Part shown: piece after piece, positions 46,565 to 56,987 of the stretch
Layout: every line of letters starts with the position of its first letter
Position numbering within the stretch: position 1 is the stretch's first letter
Assembly (NCBI GenBank): GCA_900315265.1
Contig: OMYN01000001.1
Span: 119,546 to 183,545, forward strand
DNA from: an uncultured Eubacteriales bacterium
GTDB taxonomy: Bacteria > Bacillota > Clostridia > Lachnospirales > Bianqueaceae
Direction: 5' to 3'
DNA length: 64,000 nucleotides
Position numbers and translations under genes: made by a program
Notes under the pieces: model-generated
Database searches by the model: none
What the model saw: only the letters and a program-made list of their open reading frames with translations
Told to the model about the DNA's origin: nothing

Positions 46565-46855
46565 ATGAACAAATACGAGGTTGCGCTGGTACTTTCTTCC
46601 ACTCTGACCGATGAGCAGCGTCAGGCTGAGCTTGATCTGGTGAAAGAGTACATCGCCAAGTATACGGGTGTCGTTACGGATGTGGATGATTGGGGCAAGC
46701 GTAAGCTGGCTTACGAGATTCACAAACAGAGCGAAGGTTACTTCTGCTTCATCAAAGCTGATGGCGAACCGTCTCTGGCCGTAGAGCTTGAAAAAGAGCT
46801 CCGTCTGAGAAACGAGACCCTGCTCCGTTACCTGATCGTCAGACAGGGAGAATAA
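46565..46855 (+). CDS. rpsF: 30S ribosomal protein S6
   Basis: 96 residues; begins MNKYEVALVLSSTLTDEQRQ and contains WGKRKLAYEIHKQSEGYFCF, both typical of S6. The start at 46565 follows AGGAGGTG by 7 bases; a GTG nine bases earlier lies inside that site and is rejected. S6 binds S18 on the platform of the small subunit; ssb and rpsR follow, the standard operon. Confidence 0.96.
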   Translation: MNKYEVALVLSSTLTDEQRQAELDLVKEYIAKYTGVVTDVDDWGKRKLAYEIHKQSEGYFCFIKADGEPSLAVELEKELRLRNETLLRYLIVRQGE

Positions 46856-46880
46856 GACGGAAAGGGGCTTTGTCTAAGTC

Positions 46881-47408
46881 ATGAACAAAGTTATTTTGAT
46901 GGGCCGGCTCACCAGAGATCCTGAACTGCGCTACAGTCAGGGAGCCAGCGGAACCGCTGTCTGCCGTTACGGACTGGCCGTTCAGCGCTCTTACAAGCGG
47001 GAAAACGAACCCGATGTCGATTTTATCAATATCGTTGCTTTCGGAAACCGCGGTGAGTTCGCAGGGAAGTATTTTAAAAAGGGTATGATGGTCGCCGTGG
47101 TAGGCGAACTGCGTATCAGCAGTTACACCGACCAGAGCGGCAACAAACGGACAAGTACCGATGTTGTCGTCAGCGAGCAGTATTTCGCCGAGAGCAAGCA
47201 GTCGTTCCAGAGCCACCAGGCTCAGTCTTCTTCCCAGGACTTTGCTGCTCCCGACAATAACAATTACCGCAGCTATCAGAAACCGTCCCAGCCTCAGGCT
47301 GCAAGACCGCAGCAGGCCGCTCCGGCAGGGGCCGGTCAGCCTGCCCAAGGTGATGGTTTTGAGCCGATCGATACGGCAATTGAAGGCGACGAAGACCTGC
47401 CCTTCTGA
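46881..47408 (+). CDS. ssb: Single-stranded DNA-binding protein
   Basis: 175 residues. OB fold at residues 1-107 (MNKVILMGRLTRDPELRYS, DFINIVAFGNRGEFAGKYF), then a Gln/Pro/Ser-rich disordered linker and the acidic tip EDLPF that binds partner proteins. It coats single-stranded DNA in replication and repair. Located between the two ribosomal protein genes. Confidence 0.96.
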   Translation: MNKVILMGRLTRDPELRYSQGASGTAVCRYGLAVQRSYKRENEPDVDFINIVAFGNRGEFAGKYFKKGMMVAVVGELRISSYTDQSGNKRTSTDVVVSEQYFAESKQSFQSHQAQSSSQDFAAPDNNNYRSYQKPSQPQAARPQQAAPAGAGQPAQGDGFEPIDTAIEGDEDLPF

Positions 47409-47432
47409 TTTTCGCAAAAGGAGGAATTAGTA

Positions 47433-47690
47433 ATGCCTGAGAATACCAGTGCCGCTCCTTCCAGAAGAAGACCGGCTATGCACCGCAGAAAAAAGGTCTG
47501 CGTGTTCTGCACCAACGCAAACGAGACGATCGATTATAAAGATGTGGCAAAGCTTAGAAAATATATTTCCGAGCGCGGCAAGATCCTGCCCCGCCGCATC
47601 ACGGGTACCTGCGCAAAGCATCAGAGAGATCTGACCACTGCTATCAAACGCGCAAGACATCTGTCTCTGCTTCCTTATATCGATGAGTGA
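47433..47690 (+). CDS. rpsR: 30S ribosomal protein S18
   Basis: 85 residues. The core [39 protein letters not shown] and [20 protein letters not shown] is diagnostic. Cysteines in CVFC and TGTCAKH fit the zinc-binding (C+) form. AGGAGGAATTA precedes the ATG. It ends at a strong terminator that closes the operon. Confidence 0.96.
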   Translation: MPENTSAAPSRRRPAMHRRKKVCVFCTNANETIDYKDVAKLRKYISERGKILPRRITGTCAKHQRDLTTAIKRARHLSLLPYIDE

Positions 47691-47703
47691 TCGTTAGAAA
47701 CGT

Positions 47704-47732
47704 AAAAGACCTGCCGAAAGGCAGGTCTTTTT
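47704..47732 (+). terminator. Terminator of the rpsF-ssb-rpsR operon
   Basis: AAAAGACCTGCC (47704-47715) pairs perfectly with GGCAGGTCTTTT (47720-47731) closed by a GAAA tetraloop. Confidence 0.95.
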
Positions 47733-47789
47733 GTCCTGCCTAAATGGCAGGGTTGATCTTACGCAAGGGCAAGTCCACAGGAGAAGCGT

Positions 47790-48608
47790 ATGAATATCAA
47801 AACCGTGTCCAGCCCTCAGAATCCCGTCTATAAGGCGGATCTGAAACTGAAAAGGGCCGCTCATGCCCGTAAAGAAGATGTCTTTATCGTAGAAGGAGTC
47901 CGGGCCGTCGAGGAGCTGGTCAAGGCCAAAGGATGGACCATCCGCGAGGCCTTCGTCAGTCAGAATAAAGAAGAGGCAATGAAACCGCTTCTTGAAGCCA
48001 TGGGCGATGTCCCGATCCTGTCGGTACCGTATGATATGCTGCAGAACCTGTCTGAAACGCAGACTCCCCAGGGCATCCTGGCAGTAGTCAAACGCCGTCA
48101 TTTTAATGCGGAAGGGATCGTGGACAGCCTGCTCAGGACCAAACTGAATCCCTTTCTGATCCTGCTGGAAAATCTGCAGGACCCCGGTAACGTGGGGACC
48201 ATTCTGAGGTCGGCCGACGCTATGGGAGCTCAGATCGTCCTGGTCAGCAAGGATACCTGCGACGTCTACAGCGGCAAAGTAGTAAGGGCGGCTATGGGAT
48301 CTTTGCTGCATCTTCCCGTCTGCGAGATCGACTCCGTCCCCCAGGCGGCCGATATGCTGCACAGCAGGGGGATCAAGCTGACGGCAGGTCATCTGAAGGG
48401 GACCAAGGCCAGTTTTGAGGCAGATCTGACCGGCCCGGTCTGCCTGATGATAGGCAACGAAGGCAGCGGTCTGTCCGAGGAAGCCTCCCTGGCGGCCGAC
48501 CAGCTGGTCCGCATCCCCATGCCGGGCCATGCGGAGAGCCTGAATGCGGCTATGGCTGCCGGAATGCTCATGTATGAAACCGTACGTCAAAGGTCGATCC
48601 ATGCTTAA
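47790..48608 (+). CDS. SpoU/TrmH-family RNA 2'-O-ribose methyltransferase
   Basis: 272 residues. The N-terminal substrate-binding domain (FIVEGVRAVEELVKA) precedes the SPOUT knot domain with all three motifs: NLQDPGNVGTILRSADA, IGNEGSGLS, and RIPMPGHAESLNAAMAAG. It resembles RlmB/YsgA-type 23S rRNA methyltransferases; the target nucleotide is unknown. AGGAGAAG lies before the ATG. It ends just before a terminator that overlaps the leuA promoter. Confidence 0.88.
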   Translation: MNIKTVSSPQNPVYKADLKLKRAAHARKEDVFIVEGVRAVEELVKAKGWTIREAFVSQNKEEAMKPLLEAMGDVPILSVPYDMLQNLSETQTPQGILAVVKRRHFNAEGIVDSLLRTKLNPFLILLENLQDPGNVGTILRSADAMGAQIVLVSKDTCDVYSGKVVRAAMGSLLHLPVCEIDSVPQAADMLHSRGIKLTAGHLKGTKASFEADLTGPVCLMIGNEGSGLSEEASLAADQLVRIPMPGHAESLNAAMAAGMLMYETVRQRSIHA

Positions 48609-48654
48609 GACCGTACGCCTGTCTGCCATTGATAAATGATTAACTTGAAAAAAG

Positions 48655-48688
48655 AAAGAGCTTTTGCTTGACAAAGGCTCTTTTTTTT
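48655..48688 (+). terminator. Terminator after the SpoU methyltransferase gene, overlapping the leuA promoter
   Basis: AAAGAGCTTTTG (48655-48666) pairs with CAAAGGCTCTTT (48672-48683) with one wobble around loop CTTGA, then a T run. Confidence 0.9.
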
Positions 48689-48696
48689 AATATCAT
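48668..48696 (+). promoter_or_regulatory. Promoter of the leuA T-box leader
   Basis: Perfect TTGACA (48668-48673), 17-base spacer, TATCAT (48691-48696). The -35 box lies in the loop and right arm of the upstream terminator hairpin. Confidence 0.82.
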
Positions 48697-48702
48697 CAAC
48701 AC

Positions 48703-49102
48703 TAATAAATGCGAATGAGAGAAAAATAAAGCCTTTTAGGAAAGCACAGAGAGCCGGTGGCTGGTGAGAACCGGACTGGATGAGGGGGCCTGCTCTTTTC
48801 TCCAGCAGTCCGCTCAACGTACGATCGATGGGCAAAGGCGTCCATGGGAAAGACCAAGCCGTATGGCCGGCCGGGTTTTTTGACAAAGGCGCTGCCCCTT
48901 TACCAGTAGGCGGCACCGGCGATCTGCCGTTATCGGATATCTGCATAGACCTTGTGCAGAGTAAGAGGCTATACGTTCAGTTTGGATCGTTGTAACGGTC
49001 TTCTGGGCGTGAGCAATAAGAGTGGTACCGCGGAGCGTTCGTCACATATGAATCTTCGTCTCTTATGCACATCAATACCGGATGCTGCGTAAGAGATTTT
49101 TT
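48703..49102 (+). promoter_or_regulatory. T-box leader controlling leuA-ilvBNC, probable Leu specifier
   Basis: The conserved T-box AGAGTGGTACCGCGG lies near 49019-49033. Stem I closes with GCCTTT (48731-48736)/AAAGGC (48834-48839) and carries GGTG...GAACCGG and an AGAGAG K-turn-like segment. After the distal helix GGACT/AGTCC (48773-48777, 48807-48811) the bases CTC (48813-48815) sit where the specifier codon should be, a Leu codon. The terminator TCTCTTATGC (49059-49068)/GCGTAAGAGA (49087-49096) plus six T ends the leader. Uncharged tRNA-Leu would stabilise the antiterminator and turn the operon on. Confidence 0.88.
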
Positions 49103-49156
49103 ATACCCAAAAATCAGCACCGGCATTGAAGATAGCGTCGAAGAAAGGAACAAATC

Positions 49157-50836
49157 ATGAAGGGATACGAAAAGTACACCCGCCAGTATTTCCCGGTCGA
49201 AAACTATCAGCCGGAATGGATCAAAAAGGACCATGTCGAGAAAGCCCCCATTTGGTGCAGCGTCGACTTACGAGACGGCAACCAGGCTCTGGTCATTCCC
49301 ATGGACCTGGAGGAAAAACTGGAATTTTTCAAAAAACTGGTAGCGATCGGATTCAAGGAAATCGAGATCGGTTTTCCGGCTGCCAGCGATACCGAATATG
49401 AATTCACCCGCCGTCTGATCGAGGACGATCTGATCCCCGACGACGTGACCATACAGGTGCTGACCCAGGCCCGCGAGCATATCATCGCCAAGACTTTTAA
49501 GGCCATCGAAGGCGCCAAACATGCCATCGTTCACTTGTATAACTCGACTTCCGTAGCCCAGCGCCAGCAGGTATTCAAAAAATCCAAGGAAGAGATCAAA
49601 CAGCTGGCTGTCGACGGAGCCATAATGTGTCAGAAATTCCTGGATGTCCAGAAGAGGGAGCATCCGGATGAGCACGTCCGTTTCGAATATTCGCCGGAAA
49701 GCTTTACCGGCACTGAAGTCGATTATGCGGTCGATGTCTGCAACGCAGTCCTTGACGTGTGGAAACCGACCAAAGAAGAGCCGGTCATCATCAACCTGCC
49801 TGTCACCGTGGAGCTGTCCATGCCCCATGTATACGCTAACCAGGTCGAATACGTCAGTCATCACCTGAAGGACCGCGACAGTGTGATCCTGTCCCTGCAC
49901 CCCCACAATGACCGGGGCTGCGGTGTTGCCGACACGGAGATGGGCCTTTTAGCCGGTGCGGACCGTGTCGAAGGTACTCTGTTCGGCAACGGAGAAAGAA
50001 CAGGCAACGTGGACATTATCACCCTTGCTTTGAATATGTACACCCAGGGAGTGGATCCTCAGCTTGATTTTTCCAATATCCCGGACATCACGGATATGTA
50101 CGAGCGCCTGACCGGCATGCATGTTTACGAGCGGTCGCCCTACACCGGGGCTCTGGTCTTCGCGGCCTTTTCCGGTTCCCATCAGGATGCCATCGCCAAG
50201 GGGGCCAAGTGGCGCAAGGAGCACGACGAACCTTACTGGACCGTCCCCTATCTGCCGCTGGATCCTGCCGATATCGGGCGGGCCTACGATGCGGACGTTA
50301 TCCGTATCAATTCCCAGTCGGGAAAGGGCGGCATCGGTTATATCCTGGAAAACGACTACAAGCTGGTGCTTCCCAAGAAGATGCGGGAAGAGGTCGGCTA
50401 CCTTATCAAGGGAATCTCCGACCGGCAGCATAAAGAGATGCAGCCCGAGGAAGTCTATCAGGCCTTTGCAGATACCTACCTTAACATCCAGGGCAGGATC
50501 AGCGTGGAAAATGCCGTCTTTACTAAAACAGGCCCCGAACAGATTCACGTTACGGCTAAAATCGGTTATAATGGTACGACAGAGTCCGTCGAAGCGGACG
50601 GAAACGGCCGCCTGGATGCTGTTTCCCACGCCATCAAACAGCTGATCGGCAATGTTTACACCTTAAAGAGCTACGATGAGCACGCCATCGACGATGATTC
50701 GAATTCCCGGGCCGCTGCCTATGTCAGCATTGCGGGACCTACCGGAAAGATCTACTGGGGCGTCGGCATCGACGACGATATCATCGAAGCCTCTATCAAG
50801 GCTCTGGTCAGCGCTGTCAACCGCCAGGAAAAATAA
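49157..50836 (+). CDS. leuA: 2-isopropylmalate synthase, long LeuA2 type
   Basis: 559 residues; condenses acetyl-CoA with 2-oxoisovalerate, the first committed step to leucine. The DRE-TIM barrel opens with WCSVDLRDGNQALVIPM, and metal ligands lie in LHPHNDRGCG and GNGERTGN. The C-terminal regulatory domain, site of leucine feedback, is present. The DLRDGNQAL signature and length match the longer LeuA class. Start ATG 49157 follows AAAGGAAC. First gene after the T-box, with ilvB 20 bases downstream. Confidence 0.95.
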   Translation: MKGYEKYTRQYFPVENYQPEWIKKDHVEKAPIWCSVDLRDGNQALVIPMDLEEKLEFFKKLVAIGFKEIEIGFPAASDTEYEFTRRLIEDDLIPDDVTIQVLTQAREHIIAKTFKAIEGAKHAIVHLYNSTSVAQRQQVFKKSKEEIKQLAVDGAIMCQKFLDVQKREHPDEHVRFEYSPESFTGTEVDYAVDVCNAVLDVWKPTKEEPVIINLPVTVELSMPHVYANQVEYVSHHLKDRDSVILSLHPHNDRGCGVADTEMGLLAGADRVEGTLFGNGERTGNVDIITLALNMYTQGVDPQLDFSNIPDITDMYERLTGMHVYERSPYTGALVFAAFSGSHQDAIAKGAKWRKEHDEPYWTVPYLPLDPADIGRAYDADVIRINSQSGKGGIGYILENDYKLVLPKKMREEVGYLIKGISDRQHKEMQPEEVYQAFADTYLNIQGRISVENAVFTKTGPEQIHVTAKIGYNGTTESVEADGNGRLDAVSHAIKQLIGNVYTLKSYDEHAIDDDSNSRAAAYVSIAGPTGKIYWGVGIDDDIIEASIKALVSAVNRQEK

Positions 50837-50856
50837 AAGAACCGTAGGAAAAAGGA

Positions 50857-52554
50857 ATGAAACTTAAAGGATCGGAAATCATTGTAGAAACCCTGATCGA
50901 GCAGGGAGTCGATACCATTTTCGGATATCCCGGCGGAGCGGTGCTGGACATTTATGATGCCCTGTATATGCGCTCCGACCGCATCCGCAGCGTGGTCACC
51001 GCCCACGAGCAGGGAGCGGCTCACGCGGCGGACGGATATTTCAGAGCGACCGGCAAGGTGGGAGTCGTCATCGCTACTTCCGGCCCCGGGGCCACCAACC
51101 TGGTAACGGGTATTGCTACCGCCATGCTGGACTCGGTGCCTATGATCTGCATCACCGGCAACGTAGGGACCCCTCTGATCGGCCGCGATTCCTTCCAGGA
51201 GATCGACATCACCGGCGTTACTCTGCCGGTCACCAAGCATAACTATTTCGCCAATAATATCGAAGAGTTGGCCGCGGATATCCGCGAGGCCTTCCAGATC
51301 GCCCGTTCCGGCCGTCCGGGGCCGGTCCTGATCGACGTTCCCAAAGATATCCAGACCACCTTATATGAATGGGAAAAGCAGGATCCTCTGCCCCTGATCG
51401 AGCAGCGCAAAGCCTCCGATGAAGAAATCAAAGAGGCTGCTAAACTGATCAGCGAGAGCAAACGTCCTTACTTTTATGTAGGCGGAGGTTCCATCGGCGC
51501 CGGGGTGGAGGATATGGTACAGCAGGCGGCCGAAAAGGTCGACGGTGTCATCGGATGCTCTTTGATGGGCCTTTCCTGTGTTCCTACCGATAATCCCCGC
51601 TTTTTGGGCATGCAGGGCATGCACGGGCACTATGCTTCCTCCAAGGCCCAGGATATGGCGGATCTGGTCATTGCCGTCGGCATCCGTTTTTCGGACCGGG
51701 CTACCGGTAATAAGAAGCGCTATAAGCAGAACTTCAAGATCGTGCAGCTGGATGTAGACTTTGCCGAGATCAACAAAAATATCCCGGTCGAGTGCGGCAT
51801 ATACGGAGACGTTAACGATGCCTTCAGACGCATCATGGACCTGGTGCCGGCCGCAAAGCATCCCGATTGGATGAAGGCCGTGGACCAGCTCAAAAAGGAA
51901 GAAAAAGAGCAGCAGGATGCTTTGGAGGAAGAGGCAAAGACCATGACCCCCAAAGAGGTGGTCGGCATCATCAACCGCTTTACGGATAAGGACACGGTGA
52001 TCGCGACGGATGTCGGCCAGCATCAGATGTGGGCGGCTCAGTACATCAACTTCAGAAAGCCCCGTACCTGGGCTTCTTCGGGCGGCCTGGGCACCATGGG
52101 ATACGGCCTTGGCGCCGCGATCGGCTGCGCCATCGGCAGCGGTCATAAAACGGTCCTTCTGACCGGCGACGGCAGCTTCGGCATGAACCTGAACGAGCTG
52201 GCAACGGCCGTTTCGCAGAACGCGGACGTCACCATCGTCATCTTTGACAACAATACCCTGGGCATGGTCCGTCAGTGGCAGACCCTGTTCTATCAGAAGC
52301 ATTACGCCGGGACCACGCTGAACCGCAAGACCGACTTCGTCAAGCTGGCGGAGGCCTTCGGACTCAAGGGCTACCGGGCTGTCGACAAGGAGTCCTTCCG
52401 CAGGGCTTTCTCCGCGGCCTACAAGACTCAGGGGCCGGCTCTGGTAGATGTGATGATCGATCAGAACGCCTTTGTCCTTCCTATGCTGCCGCCGGGCGGA
52501 AGCATTGATGATATCATCGTAGATATAGAAGAACCCGAGGAGGCAGATCAATGA
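50857..52554 (+). CDS. ilvB: Acetolactate synthase large subunit
   Basis: 565 residues; TPP-, FAD- and Mg-dependent. The catalytic Glu is in VVTAHEQGAAHAADG, the TPP/Mg motif is GDGSFGMNLNELATA...NNTLGMVRQWQ, and GQHQMWAAQY precedes it. It makes 2-acetolactate for Val/Leu and 2-aceto-2-hydroxybutyrate for Ile. It overlaps ilvN by four bases (ATGA), as is usual for the two subunits. Confidence 0.96.
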   Translation: MKLKGSEIIVETLIEQGVDTIFGYPGGAVLDIYDALYMRSDRIRSVVTAHEQGAAHAADGYFRATGKVGVVIATSGPGATNLVTGIATAMLDSVPMICITGNVGTPLIGRDSFQEIDITGVTLPVTKHNYFANNIEELAADIREAFQIARSGRPGPVLIDVPKDIQTTLYEWEKQDPLPLIEQRKASDEEIKEAAKLISESKRPYFYVGGGSIGAGVEDMVQQAAEKVDGVIGCSLMGLSCVPTDNPRFLGMQGMHGHYASSKAQDMADLVIAVGIRFSDRATGNKKRYKQNFKIVQLDVDFAEINKNIPVECGIYGDVNDAFRRIMDLVPAAKHPDWMKAVDQLKKEEKEQQDALEEEAKTMTPKEVVGIINRFTDKDTVIATDVGQHQMWAAQYINFRKPRTWASSGGLGTMGYGLGAAIGCAIGSGHKTVLLTGDGSFGMNLNELATAVSQNADVTIVIFDNNTLGMVRQWQTLFYQKHYAGTTLNRKTDFVKLAEAFGLKGYRAVDKESFRRAFSAAYKTQGPALVDVMIDQNAFVLPMLPPGGSIDDIIVDIEEPEEADQ

Positions 52555-53072
52555 GCCAGACCGATAAGACCAATAAATTTACCATCGCGGTATATGTGGA
52601 CAACAAGTTCGGTGTGCTGACCAGGGTCACCAGCATGTTCACACGGCGCGGCTTCAACATCGATTCTCTGACCGTAGGTGAGACCGAAAATCCGGCCTAC
52701 TCCCGCATCACCCTGACCATGAGCGGCGACGGCTACGCCCGCGACCAGATGCTCAACCAGCTTCGAAAGCTGATCAACGTGCGCAAGGTCCAGGTCCTGG
52801 AGCCGGAAAAGTCGGTGGCCCGCGAGCTGCTTCTGCTGAAGCTGGCCAACGACCCCAGCGTGCGCCAGGATGTCCTGATGGCGGTCAACGTTTACCGGGC
52901 CTCCATCATTGATTACAGTCCGGACGCTCTCAGTATCGAGGTCACCGGAGCTCCCAGCAAGATCGACGCCTTTATCGAACTGATGCGGCCCTTCGGCATC
53001 ATCGAAATGTGCCGGACCGGTCTGGTAGCCATCAACCGGGGTTCGTCCACCATCTTCAAGGATGGTCAGTAA
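52551..53072 (+). CDS. ilvN: Acetolactate synthase small (regulatory) subunit
   Basis: 173 residues with an N-terminal ACT domain (FTIAVYVDNKFGVLTRVTSMFTRRGFNIDSLTV) and the C-terminal ALS_ss_C domain. It binds to IlvB and mediates valine feedback. The start codon overlaps the ilvB stop, indicating coupled translation at matched levels. Confidence 0.95.
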   Translation: MSQTDKTNKFTIAVYVDNKFGVLTRVTSMFTRRGFNIDSLTVGETENPAYSRITLTMSGDGYARDQMLNQLRKLINVRKVQVLEPEKSVARELLLLKLANDPSVRQDVLMAVNVYRASIIDYSPDALSIEVTGAPSKIDAFIELMRPFGIIEMCRTGLVAINRGSSTIFKDGQ

Positions 53073-53156
53073 ATTTTGATTGATAACGGATCAGGGGAAG
53101 GCCTCGGCATCCATTATTAATATAGTTTCATAACGAATAGGCTGTGAATAGCCTGA

Positions 53157-54194
<1,038 letters not shown>

Positions 54195-54236
54195 TCAGGT
54201 GCCAAGGTACCATAAATAACCTATGAGCAGCGGGAC

Positions 54237-54280
54237 GGGGCCTTTCCGAAAAAGAAAGGCCCCGGGGCCCCTTGCTTTTT
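54237..54280 (+). terminator. Hairpin terminator between ilvC and ilvD
   Basis: GGGGCCTTTC (54237-54246) pairs perfectly with GAAAGGCCCC (54254-54263); a delayed T tract (CTTGCTTTTT) follows. A second small hairpin AAGCGC/GCGCTT lies at 54281-54295. The spacing of the T tract makes termination probably partial. Confidence 0.65.
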
Positions 54281-54400
54281 AAGCGCAAAGCGCTTTCCCG
54301 CGCCAATGGACAAACGGTCGACGGACTGGGATCTAAAGACCTTTGGCCTGCAGGCCATTGTTTATTGGCAGGGGAAAGCGGGTCCGGCCTTATAACGGTA

Positions 54401-54429
54401 TGGACCGGCTTTTGCTTATCCTATATAAT
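54401..54429 (+). promoter_or_regulatory. Internal promoter before ilvD
   Basis: TGGACC (54401-54406), 17-base spacer, perfect TATAAT (54424-54429), about 30 bases before the ilvD start. Confidence 0.72.
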
Positions 54430-54465
54430 CGATATTTTATCTGAGAATACAGAAAGGAATGAAGT

Positions 54466-56127
54466 ATGGTTAAAGATTCGATCGTCAACGGCTTCGAAAA
54501 TGCTCCCCACCGGTCCCTGTATCATGCCCTGGGCCTTACCGAAGAGGAGACGCAGCGTCCCCTGATCGGTATCGTCAGCTCATATAATGAGATCGTCCCC
54601 GGCCACATGAACATCGATAAGATCGCCGAGGCGGTCAAGATGGGTGTTGCCATGGCCGGCGGTACTCCCATCGTCTTCCCGGCTATCGCTGTCTGCGATG
54701 GCATCGCCATGGGCCACACGGGTATGAAATATTCCCTGGTGACGCGGGATCTGATCGCAGACTCGACCGAGTGCATGGTCAAGGCCCATGGCTTTGATGG
54801 CTTGGTCATGATTCCCAACTGCGATAAAAACGTGCCCGGCCTTCTGATGGCCGCGGCCCGCATCAATATCCCCACCATCTTCGTTTCGGGCGGCCCTATG
54901 CTGGCCGGCCATGTAGGCGGAAGAAAAACCAGCCTTTCCAGTATGTTCGAAGCGGTCGGCGCTTATTCGGCCGGTAAGATCGATCAGGAAAAGCTGCGTG
55001 AGTTCGAGCTTAAGACCTGTCCCACCTGCGGATCCTGCTCGGGTATGTATACCGCCAATTCCATGAACTGCCTGACCGAGGTCCTGGGTATGGGTCTTCG
55101 CGGCAACGGCACTATCCCGGCCGTGTACAGCCAGCGTCTGGAACTGGCCAAACATGCCGGAATGCAGGTCATGGAACTGGTAAAGAAAAATATCCGTCCC
55201 CGCGATATCATGACCATGGATGCCTTTGAGAACGCAGTCACGGCGGATATGGCCATCGGCTGCTCCACCAACACCATCCTGCATCTGCCGGCCATCGCCA
55301 ACGAATGCGGGTTCAAGTTCGACCTGGATATGGCTAATGTTATCAGTGAGCGGACTCCTAATATCTGCCACCTGGCTCCCTCCGGTCACGCCTATATGGA
55401 AGACCTGAACGAGGCCGGAGGCATCTACGCCGTTCTGAAAGAGCTGTCCAAGAAAGACCTGCTGCATCTGGACACCATGACCGTTACCGGAAAGACCCTG
55501 GGCGAAAATATCAAAGATGCCGTCAACCTGAATCCGGAGATCATCCGTCCCATCGACGATCCCTACAGTCAGACCGGCGGCCTGGCCATCCTTCGCGGCA
55601 ACCTGGCTCCGGACGGCTGCGTTGTCAAACGGGCAGCCGTAGCGCCTGAAATGATGGTCCACGAAGGACCGGCCCGTGTGTTCGATTCCGAGGAAGAGGC
55701 CATCAAGGAGATCTACGCCGGCGGTATCAAGCCCGGCGATGTCGTTGTCATCCGTTATGAAGGTCCTGCAGGCGGCCCCGGTATGCGAGAGATGCTGAGC
55801 CCGACTTCCGCGATCGCAGGTCAGGGCCTGGACAAGGAAGTTGCCCTGATCACCGACGGACGCTTCAGCGGCGCGACCCGCGGCGCCTCCATCGGCCATA
55901 TTTCCCCTGAAGCCGTCAGCGGCGGCCTGATCGCTTACGTCAAGGAAGGAGATATCATTTCTATTAATATCCCCGAGTACAAGATCGAGCTGAAGGTTTC
56001 GGACGAAGAGATCGCCAAACGCAAGAAAGAGATGCCCATCAAACACAAGACTGACCTGGAAGGGTATCTGAAACGCTATGCCCGCATGGTATCGTCCGCG
56101 GACAAAGGCGCGATCATCAATTACTGA
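54466..56127 (+). CDS. ilvD: Dihydroxy-acid dehydratase
   Basis: 553 residues; iron-sulfur enzyme that dehydrates dihydroxy acids to the 2-oxo acids of Ile, Val and Leu synthesis. Cluster cysteines are in [10 protein letters not shown] and [19 protein letters not shown]. The C-terminal [21 protein letters not shown] is the family signature. AAAGGAATGAAGT precedes the ATG. It heads a second transcription unit with its own promoter. Confidence 0.96.
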   Translation: MVKDSIVNGFENAPHRSLYHALGLTEEETQRPLIGIVSSYNEIVPGHMNIDKIAEAVKMGVAMAGGTPIVFPAIAVCDGIAMGHTGMKYSLVTRDLIADSTECMVKAHGFDGLVMIPNCDKNVPGLLMAAARINIPTIFVSGGPMLAGHVGGRKTSLSSMFEAVGAYSAGKIDQEKLREFELKTCPTCGSCSGMYTANSMNCLTEVLGMGLRGNGTIPAVYSQRLELAKHAGMQVMELVKKNIRPRDIMTMDAFENAVTADMAIGCSTNTILHLPAIANECGFKFDLDMANVISERTPNICHLAPSGHAYMEDLNEAGGIYAVLKELSKKDLLHLDTMTVTGKTLGENIKDAVNLNPEIIRPIDDPYSQTGGLAILRGNLAPDGCVVKRAAVAPEMMVHEGPARVFDSEEEAIKEIYAGGIKPGDVVVIRYEGPAGGPGMREMLSPTSAIAGQGLDKEVALITDGRFSGATRGASIGHISPEAVSGGLIAYVKEGDIISINIPEYKIELKVSDEEIAKRKKEMPIKHKTDLEGYLKRYARMVSSADKGAIINY

Positions 56128-56216
56128 TCCGACAAATTCACAGCCTGGTTAATGGTGTCCGGGTTGAAGGGTAAATCTTCAGCCCGGACAATTATCAAAG
56201 AGAGGAGCGCGGTTGA

Positions 56217-56951
56217 GTGAAGCTGTATAAAAAGGGAGCGGACACCTCTTATACGCTGGGTGTCTTTCCTACCATCGAGCTTTTGAAACATCAGCCGGAC
56301 AAGGTGCGCCGGGTGGTGGTCTCGTCGACCATTGAGGAAAACCGAGGATGGCCTCTCATCCAAGAGCTGACTCAAAAAGCCGGCATCCCCGTGGATGTGC
56401 ACGATCCCACTCTGGCCAAGCTGTCCGGCAAGGGCAACTGTTTTGCCGCCGGCATCTTTGATATCTACCGGCAGCCTCTCGAAAATGGCAGCCATGTAGT
56501 CCTGGTAAATCCCATGGACATGGGCAATATGGGCACGATCATGAGGACCATGCTGGGCTTTGATATCAGGAACCTGGCCATCATAAGGCCGGCGGTGGAT
56601 ATCGATGATCCCAAAGTCATCCGGGCTTCCATGGGTGCTGTTTTTTCACTCAACGTGGCCTACTTTGACGATTTTGCCTCTTACCGGGACCAGTTCGGCA
56701 AGGGACGGCATATGTATCCGTTTATGCTGAAGGGAGCCGCAAACATCCACAAAGTGAAGCCGGAAGGGACCTATTCGCTGATCTTCGGCAACGAGTCCAG
56801 CGGGCTGGACGATTCCTACCTTGAAGTAGGACAGAGCGTCTTTATCCCGCATACCGATGCCATCGATTCGTTGAATCTGTCGATGAGTCTGGGCATAGGC
56901 CTTTATCATTTTACCAAAGACGAATTCATCGATCAGACCGTGCTGCGCTGA
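56217..56951 (+). CDS. TrmH/SpoU-like RNA methyltransferase inside the Leu/Ile/Val gene set
   Basis: 244 residues. SPOUT motifs are recognisable: NPMDMGNMGTIMRTMLG (motif 1), FGNESSGLDDS (motif 2) and SVFIPHTDAIDSLNLSMSLGIGLYH (motif 3). It is shorter and more divergent than the enzyme at 47790, and the usual Arg in motif 1 is kept. The start is GTG at 56217 with GAGGAG upstream. It sits between ilvD and leuC with 89- and 36-base gaps. A link to amino-acid biosynthesis, for example modification of a branched-chain tRNA, is an inference from position only. Confidence 0.75.
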   Translation: MKLYKKGADTSYTLGVFPTIELLKHQPDKVRRVVVSSTIEENRGWPLIQELTQKAGIPVDVHDPTLAKLSGKGNCFAAGIFDIYRQPLENGSHVVLVNPMDMGNMGTIMRTMLGFDIRNLAIIRPAVDIDDPKVIRASMGAVFSLNVAYFDDFASYRDQFGKGRHMYPFMLKGAANIHKVKPEGTYSLIFGNESSGLDDSYLEVGQSVFIPHTDAIDSLNLSMSLGIGLYHFTKDEFIDQTVLR

Positions 56952-56987
56952 AGGCGCCGGCGGCCTTAGTTGAAAGGAGGACCTGTC

